DNA from: Methylococcales bacterium
GTDB taxonomy: Bacteria; Pseudomonadota; Gammaproteobacteria; Methylococcales; Methylomonadaceae
Direction: 5' to 3'
Assembly: GCA_030693155.1 (NCBI GenBank)
Contig: JAUYBJ010000204.1
Location: forward strand, 1 to 64,000
Length of the DNA stretch: 64,000 nucleotides
Shown here in pieces: positions 28,976-40,978 of the stretch. Each line of letters begins with the position of its first letter. Positions within the stretch are counted from its first letter, which is position 1. Both the position numbers and the translations under genes were made by a program. The notes under the pieces were generated by a model, which saw nothing but the letters and a program-made list of their open reading frames with translations, searched no databases and had not been told where the DNA came from.

Positions 28976-30115
28976 TTACGGTTCATCGTCCTCGTCTTTG
29001 TCTTCTAATGCAAGCGAGCCCTGTCCTAAATCCCCGCCTTTCGCTAACTTGATTTGCAGACGTAATTCGTTGGTAGAATCTGCATTTCTCAACGCCTCTT
29101 CATAACTTATCTTACCGATGTGATACAAGTCAAATAAGGCTTGGTCAAAGGTTTGCATACCTAATTCCCGCGATTTTTTCATAATGGGCTTGATGCTGGA
29201 TGCTTCGCCTTTAGCAATTAAATCTGAAATCAACGGTGTATTTAATAAAATTTCAATCGCCGCACAACGTCCGCCATCGACTGTTTTAACCAATCGTTGC
29301 GAAATAATAGCGCGTAAATTAACGGAAATATCCTGCATTAATTTAGCGTGCGAAGATATTGGAAAAAATCCCAACACCCGATCAATTGCCTGATTAGCAT
29401 TATTCGCGTGTAAAGTAGCCATTGCCAAATGCCCGGTTTGCGCAAATTCCAATCCGAAATTCATGATTTCCGCATCACGAATTTCGCCCAGTACAATCAC
29501 ATCAGGAGCTTGCCGCAAAGTGTTATGCAGTGCAATTTCCCAACCTTTGGTATCAACACCAATTTCTCGCTGCATCATCACGCAATTTTTATGCGGATGT
29601 ACATACTCGATGGGATCTTCGATGGTAATAATATGTCCGTAACTGTGTTCATTACGATAATCTATCATTGCCGCCATTGACGTTGACTTACCTGAACCCG
29701 TACCACCTACCATGATAATCAGACCGTTTTTTGCCATTATCACGTCTTTCAATACGGTTGGCAGTCCTAATTTATCAAAATTAGGTATTTCCGCTGCAAT
29801 TACCCGCATGACCAAACCCTGACAGCCCTGTTGTACAAAGGCATTAACACGAAAACGTCCCAAATTTGGCGGAGCAATAGCAAAATTACATTCTTGCGTA
29901 GATTCAAATTCTTTAAGCTGCTTATCATTCATAATGCACTGCGTGAGTGCTTTAGCATCATTGGGCGATAACACCTGCTTCATCACAGGCATCATTTTGC
30001 CTTTGATTTTTACCGCAGGTGGAAATCCTGCGGTAATAAATAAATCAGAACCTTCCTTTTCCAACATTAATTTAAGCAACTTAATGATTAAGGACATTGC
30101 TTCATTTCTTTCCAT
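28976..30115 (-). CDS. pilU: PilT/PilU-family type IV pilus retraction ATPase
   Basis: MLEKEGSDLFITAGFPPAVKIKGKM...GGTGSGKST...GEIRDAEIMNFGLEFAQTGHLAMATLHANNANQAIDRVLGFFP. Confidence 0.88.
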   Translation of the reverse strand: MERNEAMSLIIKLLKLMLEKEGSDLFITAGFPPAVKIKGKMMPVMKQVLSPNDAKALTQCIMNDKQLKEFESTQECNFAIAPPNLGRFRVNAFVQQGCQGLVMRVIAAEIPNFDKLGLPTVLKDVIMAKNGLIIMVGGTGSGKSTSMAAMIDYRNEHSYGHIITIEDPIEYVHPHKNCVMMQREIGVDTKGWEIALHNTLRQAPDVIVLGEIRDAEIMNFGLEFAQTGHLAMATLHANNANQAIDRVLGFFPISSHAKLMQDISVNLRAIISQRLVKTVDGGRCAAIEILLNTPLISDLIAKGEASSIKPIMKKSRELGMQTFDQALFDLYHIGKISYEEALRNADSTNELRLQIKLAKGGDLGQGSLALEDKDEDDEP

Positions 30116-30208
30116 TAGCGTTTCCTTTGTGTACCATGATTAATGTGTACAACTCGTAATGATAGCAATTTAGGAGCCTAAACGTGTTTTGGACTCCTTA
30201 TTATTGGC

Positions 30209-31429
30209 TCAACTGCCCTGCTCTAACTTAAATGCTGCGTGTAACGCCCTGACTGCCAGTTCTAAATATTTTTCATCGACCACCACTGAAATTTTAATTT
30301 CAGAGGTAGCAATCATACGGATGTTAATACCTTCAACAGCAAGCGTTTGAAACATGGTACTGGCAATACCTGCGTGTGAACGCATACCGACACCAACAAT
30401 GGATACCTTAACAATATTATCATCGCCCGTCACTTTTCTAGCGCCCAACGTCGCACACGTTTGTTCCAATAACGATTTAGCCCGTTGGTAATCATTGCGA
30501 TGCACGGTAAACGTAAAATCAGTGGTCGCATCATCAGCAATATTCTGCACAATCATATCGACTTCGATATTAGCATCTGCAATCGACCCTAAAATTTTAA
30601 ACGCCACACCTGGTAAATCTGGCACGCCCGTAATAGTTAATTTCGCCTCATCGCGATTAAAAGCAATGCCAGAAATTAAAGCACTTTCCATTTGTGATTC
30701 CTCGTAAGTAATGAGTGTGCCACACCCTTCTTTAAATGATGATAATACCCGCAACGCAACATTATATTTGCCTGCAAATTCAACTGAGCGGATTTGTAAG
30801 ACTTTTGAACCTAAACTGGCCATTTCCAGCATTTCTTCAAAAGTGATTCTTTCCAAACGGCGAGCTCTAGGTTCGACTCTGGGGTCAGTGGTGTAAACAC
30901 CATCGACATCGGTATAAATATGACATTCGTCTGCTTTCAATACGGCAGCTAAGGCAACAGCTGTAGTATCTGAACCGCCACGCCCTAAGGTTGTGATGTT
31001 TCCCTGTTCATCAATACCCTGAAAACCTGCCACAACCACGATTTTACCCGCATTTAAATCCGCATGAATGCGTTCATCGTCAATGCTGCGAATCCGTGCT
31101 TTCGTGTAACTGCTATCGGTTAAAATTTTGACCTGACTGCCCGTATAAGAACACGCCGCACAGCCTAATTCATGCAAAGCCATACTTAATAATGCGACTG
31201 TTACCTGCTCACCCGTAGAAATCAATACATCCATTTCCCGTTCCGTCGGATGCGCTTGCATTTCTTTTGCCAAACCGATTAAACGATTAGTTTCGCCGCT
31301 CATTGCTGACAAAACCACCACAATCTGATTGCCCAACTCATGAGCTTGTTTTACTTTTTCAGCGACGGCTTTAATGCGCTCGACATTACCAACCGATGTA
31401 CCGCCAAATTTATAGACATAAAGTGCCAT
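30209..31429 (-). CDS. lysC: Aspartate kinase
   Basis: MALYVYKFGGTSVGNVERIKAVA...LGRGGSDTTAVALAA; two ACT domains. Confidence 0.97.
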   Translation of the reverse strand: MALYVYKFGGTSVGNVERIKAVAEKVKQAHELGNQIVVVLSAMSGETNRLIGLAKEMQAHPTEREMDVLISTGEQVTVALLSMALHELGCAACSYTGSQVKILTDSSYTKARIRSIDDERIHADLNAGKIVVVAGFQGIDEQGNITTLGRGGSDTTAVALAAVLKADECHIYTDVDGVYTTDPRVEPRARRLERITFEEMLEMASLGSKVLQIRSVEFAGKYNVALRVLSSFKEGCGTLITYEESQMESALISGIAFNRDEAKLTITGVPDLPGVAFKILGSIADANIEVDMIVQNIADDATTDFTFTVHRNDYQRAKSLLEQTCATLGARKVTGDDNIVKVSIVGVGMRSHAGIASTMFQTLAVEGINIRMIATSEIKISVVVDEKYLELAVRALHAAFKLEQGS

Positions 31430-31557
31430 TTTTAAACCTGTTATCTGTTATTACTTACGTTACTGTTTTCAAGTACGCTATGGTAAAAGGTTTTTGTGTT
31501 TTGATAAACCATTAATAACAGAAGTGAATGGTTATATAAGGGTGAATTTGGCATGAA

Positions 31558-33165
31558 TTATCCATGTGGAGCAATATCGCCCATTGAATGCTCTTCCAGT
31601 GCTGACTCAATCATAGTGGTTGGTAATGATTTACTGGGCTTAATACCCATGTCTTTCAGCATTTGCGCCTGTCGAATGACATTACCATTGCCAATCGTCA
31701 ATTTTCTAAACGCATCATCATAGCTGTGTTGCGCTTGCTTAAGTCTGCCGCCTATCTTTTCAAAATCAACCACAAAACCGACCAGTTTGTCGTACAACTC
31801 CCCTCCCCGCTTGGCGATGTCCTGTGCATTGCGCGTTTGTTGTTCTTGTCGCCATAAATTAGCCACCGTGCGCACCACAAACAACAAAGTGCTAGGACTC
31901 ACCAGCAGCACATTTTTTGCCCACGCCTCTTGCCACAATTCACTGTCTTCCGTAATAGCGAGCATAAAAGCAGGTTCGACTGGCACGAACATAATGACGA
32001 AATCCAGCGATTTAAGCTGATAAAGTTCCTGATAATTTTTGCTAGACAGCCCTTTAATATGGCTACGAACCGAATCAAGATGACGTTTAAGCGCGACATT
32101 TCTGGCTAACTCACTGTCCTCATTGGCATAATCGTTATACGCCACAATCGACACCTTGGCATCAACCACTAAATGTCTGCCTTCGGGCAAATAAATAATC
32201 ACATCTGGCTGGGCGCGTGAGCCATCCTCGCGACCATGATTTTCCTGCGTTTTATAATGCTCGCCCTTATTCAATCCCGAATTTTCCAGCACCCGTTCCA
32301 GAATAAATTCGCCCCAGTTACCCTGCGTTTTCGCCTGCCCTTTCAACGCACTGGTCAGATTATGCGCATCCTGTGACATCTGCTTATTGAGCGACATCAA
32401 CTGCTTCACCTGCTCAGCCAAGGTACTGCGCTCCTTGCCTTCCTGAACATAAACCTCTTCCACCTTGCTTTGAAATTCGTGTAACTTCACTTTCAGCGGA
32501 CTTAAAATCTGATCCATATTAGACTGATTTTGTTCGGTAAAACGCTTGCTTTTTTCTTCTAAAATATCATTCGCCAATGCTTTGAACTGATCGCTCAACT
32601 GTGTTTTAGCATCATTAAGCAAAGCAATTTTTTCGCCGCTTTGGGCGCGTTCTGCATCCAATTGTGTAGTGAGTTCAGCAATTTTTGCCGTTAATTGTTG
32701 CTGATAATTGATAAGTTCCGATTTACTGGCAGTAAGACTGTCTTTTTCCTGCCCAAGCTGCTGTATGTGCGCCAATTGATGACTGATTGCCGTTTCAGAT
32801 GCACCGATTTTTTCCCGTTGATCGGCTAGAGTGTGCTTGAGTTGCGCCTGTTCAGCTTCCAGCCTATTCACTTTTTCCGCTAATTCAGGCAGATACACCA
32901 CCTGTTCCGCCAAGGTAGCACTACGATTGCTTTCTTCCTGTAGCCTAGTTTGCAGCAACTCCGCTTTTTCCCGAATCATCTTGATAACTTGTTGATTACG
33001 CGAATTTTCTTCCTGCGTCACCAACAACCGCTCATTAAGCCGCACCGCTTCCAGTTGGCTGTCATTAACTGAAGCAATACGACCACGCAATAGTAACCAT
33101 ACGGCTATCGCACCAACGGTAAATCCAATGATTAAAAATGCGAGTAGCGTTATTGGTTGTTCCAT
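31558..33165 (-). CDS. rmuC: DNA recombination protein RmuC
   Basis: Coiled coil then GNWGEFILERVLENSGLNKGEHYKTQ...PDVIIYLPEGRHLVVDAKVS. Confidence 0.95.
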   Translation of the reverse strand: MEQPITLLAFLIIGFTVGAIAVWLLLRGRIASVNDSQLEAVRLNERLLVTQEENSRNQQVIKMIREKAELLQTRLQEESNRSATLAEQVVYLPELAEKVNRLEAEQAQLKHTLADQREKIGASETAISHQLAHIQQLGQEKDSLTASKSELINYQQQLTAKIAELTTQLDAERAQSGEKIALLNDAKTQLSDQFKALANDILEEKSKRFTEQNQSNMDQILSPLKVKLHEFQSKVEEVYVQEGKERSTLAEQVKQLMSLNKQMSQDAHNLTSALKGQAKTQGNWGEFILERVLENSGLNKGEHYKTQENHGREDGSRAQPDVIIYLPEGRHLVVDAKVSIVAYNDYANEDSELARNVALKRHLDSVRSHIKGLSSKNYQELYQLKSLDFVIMFVPVEPAFMLAITEDSELWQEAWAKNVLLVSPSTLLFVVRTVANLWRQEQQTRNAQDIAKRGGELYDKLVGFVVDFEKIGGRLKQAQHSYDDAFRKLTIGNGNVIRQAQMLKDMGIKPSKSLPTTMIESALEEHSMGDIAPHG

Positions 33166-33260
33166 TATTTACCTACTGGGTTATAAATATTTATTTTTAT
33201 CGCACATAAAAAAAGTGCATTGCCTGTCTCTAGCAATGCACTTCTTCTCAATAGGAATAA

Positions 33261-35873
33261 CTACGCGCCTAATTTTTCTTGCACCCACGCAGTAACACCC
33301 GCCAACGCAGCCGCTAATGCCGCAGGATTCGTCCCGCCTGCTTGCGCTAAATCAGGTTTTCCGCCGCCTTTGCCGCCGACTTGGGTAGCGACGAAGTTGA
33401 CTAATTCGCCTGCTTTGACTTTGCCCATAGTGTCTTTAGAGACACCTGCGACTAGGCTGACTTTATCGCCGTCCACGACCGCTAATACGATAGCGCAAGT
33501 GCCGAGTTTATTTTTCAACTGGTCTGCCATGTCGCGTAATGAGGAAGCGGCGACATCGTTGAGTTTAACAGCTAACACTTTTACGCCATTAATTTCAACG
33601 GCTTGTGAAATCAGTTCATTACCTGCCGCGCTGGCGAGTTTGGCGGTTAAGCGTTCCAGTTGTTTTTCTAGGCTACGATTTTTTTCCAGCAGTTGCTCCA
33701 CTTTTCCAGCGGTTTTATCGGCGGGGCTTTTGAGTAGACTGGCGATGCTGGTTAATGCCTTATCACGCTCGGCTAACCAGTCGATACAGCCTTGACCTGT
33801 AACGGCCTCAATACGACGGACACCTGCGGCAACGCCTGTTTCACTGATAATTTTGAAACAACCAATATCCCCTGCTCTATCAACGTGGGTACCGCCGCAC
33901 AGTTCAGTTGAAAATTCGCCGATTTTTAATACTCGCACTTCCGCGCCGTATTTTTCACCGAATAACGCCATTGCACCTGCTTTTACTGCGTCATCTTTTG
34001 CCATGACTTGGGCAGAAACAGGGTTGTTTAAGCGGATTTGTTCATTCACTAACCGTTCAAGAACGGCGATTTGTTCATCGGTGACAGGTTCAAAATGCGA
34101 AAAGTCAAAACGTAAACGGTCAGGATTCACTAATGAACCTTTTTGGGTAACGTGCTCGCCTAAGGTTTGCCGTAATGCGGCATGGAGTATATGCGTGGCA
34201 GAATGGTTGAGTTCGGTGGCTTTACGCGCAGTGGCGTTGACCGTAGTAAGTGCAGTTTGCCCTGTACTTAATGCACCTGAAACCAGCTTGCCTTTGTGAA
34301 GAAATAACGTGCCGCCTTGTTTTTGCGTGTCGCTAACTTCAAACACCGCACCCGCGACGACAATTTGTCCGCTGTCGCCGACTTGTCCGCCTGATTCGGC
34401 ATAGAATGGCGTTTTATCCAACACGACTAAACCTTCTTCACCTGCATTCAAATGGTCAACCGCTTGCCCTTGTTGATACAACGCGACGATATGCGCGGTG
34501 TCGTCAAGGTGGTCATAACCTGTGAATTCGGTTTGGCTGTCGAGTTTAATGTCTTGGTGATAATCGCCGCCAAAACTACTGGCGGAACGCGCTCTGTCAC
34601 GCTGGGCGTTCATCGCGATTTCAAAACCTGCGTGGTCAACGGTCAAGTTATTTTCCCGCGCAAAATCAGCGGTTAAATCCACTGGGAAGCCGTAAGTATC
34701 ATACAGTTGGAACACCACATCACCTGAAATAACCGTGCCGTGTAACTTCGCAACACAGGCTTCCAGTATTTTCATGCCCTGCCCTAGCGTTTCGGCAAAA
34801 CGTTGTTCTTCTTTTTGTAAGACTCGTTCAACTTGCGCTTGGTTGGCTTTTAATTCAGGGAACGCTTCGCCCATTTCTTCAACTAACGGCGCGACTAATT
34901 GATAGAAAAATACTTCGTGGATACCTAAACGGTAGCCGTGACGAATGGCGCGGCGAATGATACGGCGTAATACATAACCGCGCCCTTCATTAGACGGCAT
35001 GACACCATCGGCAATCAAAAACGCACACGAGCGAATGTGGTCGGCAATCACGCGCAACGAGCTTTGATTCAAGTCGGTGGTGTTGGCTAATTTTGCCGCC
35101 GCTGTCAGTAGTTTTTGAAATAAGTCGATTTCGTAGTTGCTGTGTACGCCTTGTGAAACGGCGGCAATGCGCTCTAAGCCCATGCCTGTATCAACAGAGG
35201 GTTTGGGTAACGGTGTTAATGTGCCATCAATATCACGGTCATACTGCATGAACACCAGATTCCACACTTCAATATAACGGTCGCCGTCTTCATCGGGTGT
35301 ACCTGGCGCACCGCCTGCAATGTGTTCGCCGTGGTCGTAAAAAATTTCGGTGCAAGGCCCGCACGGGCCCGTATCACCCATTGACCAGAAATTATCTTTC
35401 GCGCCGATTTTGGATAAACGGTTTTTATCAACCCCGATGTCTTCTAGCCAGATTTGTTCGGCTTCCGCGTCTTCTTCAAACACCGTCACCCATAATTTTT
35501 CAGCGGGGATTTGCATTTCTTTGGTTAAAAAATCCCACGCAAAATGAATTGCGTCTTTTTTGAAATAATCGCCAAAGCTGAAATTGCCCAGCATTTCAAA
35601 AAAGGTGTGATGCCGTGCGGTATAGCCGACATTTTCCAAGTCATTATGCTTACCGCCCGCTCGCACACAGCGTTGGCTGGTGGTAGCTTTGGTAAAATCG
35701 CGCTGTTCACGCCCTAAAAATACGTCTTTAAACTGCACCATACCCGCATTAGTAAATAATAACGTGGGATCATTGGCAGGAATTAGTGAGCTGGAGGCTT
35801 CCACTGAATGTCCGCGTTGAGCAAAGAATTCAAGGAAAGCAGAGCGCAACTCTGCGCTAGTCATTTTTTTCAT
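33261..35873 (-). CDS. alaS: Alanyl-tRNA synthetase
   Basis: [22 protein letters not shown]...[15 protein letters not shown]...; editing and C-Ala domains. Confidence 0.98.
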   Translation of the reverse strand: MKKMTSAELRSAFLEFFAQRGHSVEASSSLIPANDPTLLFTNAGMVQFKDVFLGREQRDFTKATTSQRCVRAGGKHNDLENVGYTARHHTFFEMLGNFSFGDYFKKDAIHFAWDFLTKEMQIPAEKLWVTVFEEDAEAEQIWLEDIGVDKNRLSKIGAKDNFWSMGDTGPCGPCTEIFYDHGEHIAGGAPGTPDEDGDRYIEVWNLVFMQYDRDIDGTLTPLPKPSVDTGMGLERIAAVSQGVHSNYEIDLFQKLLTAAAKLANTTDLNQSSLRVIADHIRSCAFLIADGVMPSNEGRGYVLRRIIRRAIRHGYRLGIHEVFFYQLVAPLVEEMGEAFPELKANQAQVERVLQKEEQRFAETLGQGMKILEACVAKLHGTVISGDVVFQLYDTYGFPVDLTADFARENNLTVDHAGFEIAMNAQRDRARSASSFGGDYHQDIKLDSQTEFTGYDHLDDTAHIVALYQQGQAVDHLNAGEEGLVVLDKTPFYAESGGQVGDSGQIVVAGAVFEVSDTQKQGGTLFLHKGKLVSGALSTGQTALTTVNATARKATELNHSATHILHAALRQTLGEHVTQKGSLVNPDRLRFDFSHFEPVTDEQIAVLERLVNEQIRLNNPVSAQVMAKDDAVKAGAMALFGEKYGAEVRVLKIGEFSTELCGGTHVDRAGDIGCFKIISETGVAAGVRRIEAVTGQGCIDWLAERDKALTSIASLLKSPADKTAGKVEQLLEKNRSLEKQLERLTAKLASAAGNELISQAVEINGVKVLAVKLNDVAASSLRDMADQLKNKLGTCAIVLAVVDGDKVSLVAGVSKDTMGKVKAGELVNFVATQVGGKGGGKPDLAQAGGTNPAALAAALAGVTAWVQEKLGA

Positions 35874-35895
35874 AAAGGTAGGTGAGGTTAGAAAC

Positions 35896-36393
35896 TTAGG
35901 AAAACTTAATATTCAAGTGTTGAAATAAAGCGTTAATTAGGGTGCTGGAAAAACCGCGCTGCATTAAAAAACGGCTGCGTTTTGCCCATTCTGAACGGCT
36001 TAAACGGGTGTCATGCGGGTATTTTTTGAAATAAACTTGCTCAAGATGTTCCAGCCAACTGTCGGCAAACGCTGACAAACTATTATCAATATCAAAGGCA
36101 GGCACACCATTTTGTTTGAGCTCATAAGCAATGGCAATCGCTCCATAACCTTTTTGTAACCGATGCCGCGCATAACTTTCTGCATAACGGCTATCGCTTT
36201 GCCAGCCTTGATTGGTTAATTCTTCAATAACGGGCAAAACGGCATCCTTATCAAACCCTTTTGCCATTAATTTAGTGAGCAGTTCTTTTTGGCTATGCTC
36301 TCGCCGCGTTAATAAACGTAAGCAACTGTTTTTGATGTCCGTAGAGACGCATTTATCCGCGTCTCTACGTTCATTAACAGCATTCAACCCCAT
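35896..36393 (-). CDS. recX: Regulatory protein RecX
   Basis: [61 protein letters not shown]; next to recA. Confidence 0.92.
   Translation of the reverse strand: MGLNAVNERRDADKCVSTDIKNSCLRLLTRREHSQKELLTKLMAKGFDKDAVLPVIEELTNQGWQSDSRYAESYARHRLQKGYGAIAIAYELKQNGVPAFDIDNSLSAFADSWLEHLEQVYFKKYPHDTRLSRSEWAKRSRFLMQRGFSSTLINALFQHLNIKFS
36341..36368. repeat. Palindrome family 6 copy inside recX 5' coding region
   Basis: GTAGAGACGCATTTATCCGCGTCTCTAC. Confidence 0.85.
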
Positions 36394-36399
36394 AGAGTC

Positions 36400-37437
36400 T
36401 TAGACATCCACTTCACTAGGATCAAATTCAGGCGCAGCCGTTTGTAGTTTACTAAAGGCTTCGGCTCTGATTTTAGCTTCAATTTCTTTGGCTTTTTCAG
36501 GATTTTCTTTCAGGAAGGTTTTAACATTGTCCTTACCCTGCCCAATTTTGTCATTGCCGTAGCTGTACCATGAACCTGCTTTTTGAATAAACCCGTAAGA
36601 CACGCCTAAATCAACCAATTCGCCCGCAAACGAAATGCCTTCGCCGTATAAAATTTCAAATTCAGCTTGTTTAAACGGTGGCGCAACTTTGTTTTTTACT
36701 ACTTTAACGCGGGTTTCACTGCCGACAATTTCGTCACCTTTTTTCACTGAACCGATGCGGCGAATATCCAGACGCACGGAGGCATAAAATTTCAGTGCGT
36801 TGCCGCCTGTGGTGGTTTCAGGTGAACCGAACATCACGCCGATTTTCATACGGATTTGGTTGATAAAAATAACCAGCGTATTAGACCGTTTGATATTAGC
36901 CGTCAGTTTACGCAACGCCTGTGACATAAGACGCGCCTGTAAACCCATGTGCGAATCGCCCATATCGCCTTCAATTTCCGCTTTAGGCGTTAGCGCGGCA
37001 ACTGAATCGACCACCACAATATCAACAGCACCAGAACGCACTAACATATCAACAATTTCCAAGGCTTGCTCACCTGTATCAGGTTGAGAAACCAGCAAAT
37101 TATCAACATCAACGCCCAATTTTCCCGCATACCCTGGATCTAATGCGTGTTCCGCATCAACAAACGCTGCCACACCGCCCAGTTTTTGCATTTCGGCAAT
37201 GACTTGTAACGTCAGCGTGGTTTTACCTGACGATTCAGGGCCATAAATTTCAACCACGCGACCGCGCGGTAAACCGCCGACACCTAAAGCAATATCCAAG
37301 CCCAATGAACCAGTGGAAACAACATCAATATCACGCGACGCAGCGACATCGCCCATACGCATGACTGAGCCTTTGCCGAACTGCTTTTCTATTTGCATTA
37401 ATGCCGCGCTTAGTGCCTTCTTCTTATTGTCATCCAT
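36400..37437 (-). CDS. recA: Recombinase A
   Basis: [29 protein letters not shown]...[13 protein letters not shown]; start set to 37437. Confidence 0.98.
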   Translation of the reverse strand: MDDNKKKALSAALMQIEKQFGKGSVMRMGDVAASRDIDVVSTGSLGLDIALGVGGLPRGRVVEIYGPESSGKTTLTLQVIAEMQKLGGVAAFVDAEHALDPGYAGKLGVDVDNLLVSQPDTGEQALEIVDMLVRSGAVDIVVVDSVAALTPKAEIEGDMGDSHMGLQARLMSQALRKLTANIKRSNTLVIFINQIRMKIGVMFGSPETTTGGNALKFYASVRLDIRRIGSVKKGDEIVGSETRVKVVKNKVAPPFKQAEFEILYGEGISFAGELVDLGVSYGFIQKAGSWYSYGNDKIGQGKDNVKTFLKENPEKAKEIEAKIRAEAFSKLQTAAPEFDPSEVDV

Positions 37438-37593
37438 TGCTATTGCCCTGTGTGTGAAAAATGCTCTTATTATCACATACCGATAGGGCTTCTGGTAGTG
37501 TTCATTTAGCCTGATTCAGGCAATTAAAATGCTGAATCACGTCTTGAAAAATAGTCTTGAATGTTCACGCTGCAAAAGTCAATCTAATGGCAT

Positions 37594-37836
37594 TTACATC
37601 CTGCGATCGGGACAATATCTCCGTATATTTCCATTATCCCGAAAACAGTCAGTTAGCCGATACTGATAACACAAAACACAGCGATTTAATCGACGCTGAT
37701 AACGACAATAAGCGCACATTGCCAAACGATCAAGTCGATCAAACTGAATTTTGTTTTTTATAGATCGTCCGAATTGCTTGACGTGTAATGTGGCATAAAG
37801 TTGCCGTGCCTGATTGATGAGAGTGTCATTATCCAT
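37594..37836 (-). CDS. Small Cys-rich hypothetical protein
   Basis: 80 aa with CAYC...CVLC; + strand ORF overlaps, so call is tentative. Confidence 0.35.
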   Translation of the reverse strand: MDNDTLINQARQLYATLHVKQFGRSIKNKIQFDRLDRLAMCAYCRYQRRLNRCVLCYQYRLTDCFRDNGNIRRYCPDRRM

Positions 37837-37907
37837 TTCTATTTACCTGTGAGCTTACTTGTTAAGTGCGTTGGGAGAGATGGGTTGCGTACCAATGACT
37901 ACCGTTT

Positions 37908-38858
37908 TTATTTCTCCCGATTTAACCAATCCAAATACCGTTTAACGCCTTGTTGAACGGTCAAAAATTCGTGGTCACACCCTGCGGCTCTTAAGCCTGA
38001 AATATCAGCTTGGGTGTAGCTTTGATATGCGCCTTTTAGATGATCTGGAAAGGGAATGTAGTTAATTTCACCCGCTTTATGCCAGTCAATAACCGCATTA
38101 GCCATTGTATTAAAGGTTTCCGCACGTCCTGTGCCGACGTTAAAAATGCCGCGCTGGTCTGGATGGTCTAAAAACCACAAATTGACTGCTACCACGTCAT
38201 CCACATTAATAAAATCGCGTTGTTGTTCTCCATCGGCAAAACCATCACAGCCTGCGAATAACCGTACTTGCTTATCGTTTAACACCTGTTGGTTAAAGTG
38301 AAACGGGGTGCTGCTCATTGAACCTTTGTGTTGTTCGCGCGGGCCATAGACGTTGAAATAACGAAAGCCGACAATCGGGCTTTTGGTGTCGGGTAATAAC
38401 GCGCGGACATATTGGTCGAACTGAAATTTTGAATAGGCGTACATATTAATCGGGTGTTCGCATTCGCGTTCGACACGAAAACCGTGTTCGCCATTGCCAT
38501 ACACCGAAGCCGAAGACGCATAAATAAAAGCGGTATTTTTGGCGATGCAGGCTTGTAGCACGCGCTTGGAATATTCGTAATTGTTCTGCATTACATACTG
38601 ACCGTTCCATTCCGTAGTTGCCGAACACGCACCTTGATGAAACACCGCTTTTACTTTGTTTAAAAATTTGGGTAGCGCGAGATTTGTCAAAAACTCGGCT
38701 TTATCCATGTAATCGGCGATATTCAAATCGGCGATATTGAGCATTTTGCGCCCATTTTCCAAGTTATCGACTAACAAAATATTAGTGATGCCGCGTTCAT
38801 TCAGTGCGCGAATTAAATTACTGCCGATAAAACCTGCACCGCCTGTGACGATAATCAT
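37908..38858 (-). CDS. hldD: ADP-L-glycero-D-manno-heptose 6-epimerase
   Basis: MIIVTGGAGFIGSNLIRALNERGI...YASSASVYG...; next to hldE. Confidence 0.95.
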   Translation of the reverse strand: MIIVTGGAGFIGSNLIRALNERGITNILLVDNLENGRKMLNIADLNIADYMDKAEFLTNLALPKFLNKVKAVFHQGACSATTEWNGQYVMQNNYEYSKRVLQACIAKNTAFIYASSASVYGNGEHGFRVERECEHPINMYAYSKFQFDQYVRALLPDTKSPIVGFRYFNVYGPREQHKGSMSSTPFHFNQQVLNDKQVRLFAGCDGFADGEQQRDFINVDDVVAVNLWFLDHPDQRGIFNVGTGRAETFNTMANAVIDWHKAGEINYIPFPDHLKGAYQSYTQADISGLRAAGCDHEFLTVQQGVKRYLDWLNREK

Positions 38859-40279
38859 TCCCCTGCCCTCGCTTTGTTAATCATACGCGTTGTTGATTGT
38901 CCATCAACAAACGATAAAATTCTGACTTCGCCGCCTGCTTTAATGACGCATTCCGCACCAGCTACTTGGTCGGTGGTGTAATCGCCGCCTTTGACAATCA
39001 CATCGGGTAATACACGGCAGTACAAGCGTTCGGGGGTGTCTTCTTCAAATGCAACTACCCAATCGACACACGCCAACGCGGATAACACCGTCATGCGTTC
39101 CTGTAAGCCGTTAATCGGGCGGGTTTCGCCTTTTAAACGTTTGACCGACTCATCGGAATTAACCGCAACAATGAGTCTATCGCCCAAGGCTCTTGCTTGT
39201 TGTAGATAAGTAACGTGTCCAGCGTGCAGTAAATCAAAACAGCCGTTGGTCATAATGACGCGCTCATCATGGGCTTTCGCCCCTGCAATCAAGTGAACCA
39301 GTTCCTCTTCTGAAACCACACCAAACGCAGAGTCACGCTCGCCGTGCATGGCGCGGGTGAGTTCCAGCATGGAAACGGTGGATGTGCCGAGTTTACCGAC
39401 CACAATACCAGCGGCTAAATTGGCTAAATACATCGCTTCGGTGAGCGGTTTTTGAATGGCGATACTTAACGCCATAACGGCAATCACGGTATCACCCGCA
39501 CCTGTGACATCAAACACATCTTTGGCTTGTGCGGGCAGTGAATGCGCTTGCTCGTCCTGTATTAAAGTCATCCCCGCTTCGCCGCGTGTCAGTAACAGCG
39601 TGGGGATTTCGTACTGCTGTAACAAATGCCGTGCTTTTGCCAATAACGCAGCCTCGTCATAACAGACACCAACTACCGCGTGCAGTTCCGATAAATTAGG
39701 CGTGAGTATATCGGCGTGGCTATAACGCTGATAATCCACACCTTTAGGATCAACCAGTGTTGTTAAGCCTTGATATTTAGCCAGTTGAATATAATCGGCA
39801 ACATCGGCTAATGTGCCTTTGCCGTAATCTGAAAACACAATCACATCGTGTTCAGGCAAGTGTTTTTTTAAGCGCGTTAATAACGCGGCATGGTCAAAAT
39901 GCAGCGTGGGTTCTTCAAAATCGACACGGATAAGCTGTTGATGTTGCGCCATGATGCGCAATTTACAAATCGTGCGAATTGCCGCTTCATTGACAAAATC
40001 ACAACTTACGCCGTGCGCTTCCAAAATAGTCTTGAGGGTTTCGCCTTCTGCGTCTGCTCCGACCACACCCAGCAAAGTGACTTGACCGCCTAACTTGGCA
40101 ATATTTAATGCCACGTTACCCGCACCGCCAACGCGCTCTTCGGTATTTTTAACCCGCACCACAGGCACGGGAGCTTCAGGCGAAATACGCGCCGCCGTTC
40201 CAGACCAGTATCTGTCCAGCATCACATCGCCGATGACTAAAATCCGCGCTTTATTAAACTCAGGTGTTGTCGCTAACAC
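38855..40279 (-). CDS. hldE: Bifunctional heptose-7-phosphate kinase/heptose-1-phosphate adenylyltransferase
   Basis: RILVIGDVMLDRYWSGTAARISPEAPVPVV...VIMTNGCFDLLHAGHVTYLQQARALGDRLIVAVNSD. Confidence 0.97.
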   Translation of the reverse strand: MLATTPEFNKARILVIGDVMLDRYWSGTAARISPEAPVPVVRVKNTEERVGGAGNVALNIAKLGGQVTLLGVVGADAEGETLKTILEAHGVSCDFVNEAAIRTICKLRIMAQHQQLIRVDFEEPTLHFDHAALLTRLKKHLPEHDVIVFSDYGKGTLADVADYIQLAKYQGLTTLVDPKGVDYQRYSHADILTPNLSELHAVVGVCYDEAALLAKARHLLQQYEIPTLLLTRGEAGMTLIQDEQAHSLPAQAKDVFDVTGAGDTVIAVMALSIAIQKPLTEAMYLANLAAGIVVGKLGTSTVSMLELTRAMHGERDSAFGVVSEEELVHLIAGAKAHDERVIMTNGCFDLLHAGHVTYLQQARALGDRLIVAVNSDESVKRLKGETRPINGLQERMTVLSALACVDWVVAFEEDTPERLYCRVLPDVIVKGGDYTTDQVAGAECVIKAGGEVRILSFVDGQSTTRMINKARAGE

Positions 40280-40856
40280 TTAATCTCTCCTCAACCACGC
40301 CACACCAATAGTGACCGATTAAAATATGGGCTTCTTGAATACGCGCTGTTACATTCGATGGTACGCACACGCTAAGAGTGGCGTGTTCACGCAATGTGCC
40401 ACCTGTACCGCCTGTTAAAACAATCACTGTCATGCCTTTGGCACGCGCGGCGATAGCGGCTTTTAATACGTTGTTACTGTTGCCTGAGGTGGAAATAGCA
40501 ATCAAACAATCTTTGTCATTACCCAAGGCTTCCACTTGACGGGAAAACACCGTGTCAAAATCAAAATCATTGGCATGAGCGGTTAAAATTGAACTGTCGG
40601 TGGTGAGTGCAATCGCCGCTAATGCCCGTCGCTTTTTCTCATAACGCACCACAAATTCTGCCGCAATGTGCTGACAATCCGCTGCACTGCCGCCATTACC
40701 ACACAGTAAAATTTTTCCGCTTTGCTGCAAAGTGTTAATCAGCAACTCGGCGGCTGCTTCAATCAACGCATTGCAACTGGCTAAATTGTTCATTGTTTCA
40801 CGATGCTGTTCAAGCTCGTCTATAAAGGGTTTCAATACCTGTCTCCGCTGACGCAT
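40260..40856 (-). CDS. gmhA: Phosphoheptose isomerase / SIS-domain protein
   Basis: GKILLCGNGGSAADCQHIAAEFVVRYE...ISTSGNSNNVLKA. Confidence 0.93.
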   Translation of the reverse strand: MRQRRQVLKPFIDELEQHRETMNNLASCNALIEAAAELLINTLQQSGKILLCGNGGSAADCQHIAAEFVVRYEKKRRALAAIALTTDSSILTAHANDFDFDTVFSRQVEALGNDKDCLIAISTSGNSNNVLKAAIAARAKGMTVIVLTGGTGGTLREHATLSVCVPSNVTARIQEAHILIGHYWCGVVEERLSVSDNT

Positions 40857-40978
40857 TTTTATAATGCGTTTATTTTATCATTACTAGTGAGGGTATGAGG
40901 GGTGTTGTGTGTGCGAGGATGTGTAATGCGTAGTTGGTGGTACATTTAGTGAGAATGTGCACACCTAATTGGCTTGAA

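Noticed and set aside
37557-37763. Plus-strand 68-aa ORF overlapping the Cys-rich small ORF
   Set aside because: No RBS or motif support; the minus-strand frame looks slightly more protein-like.
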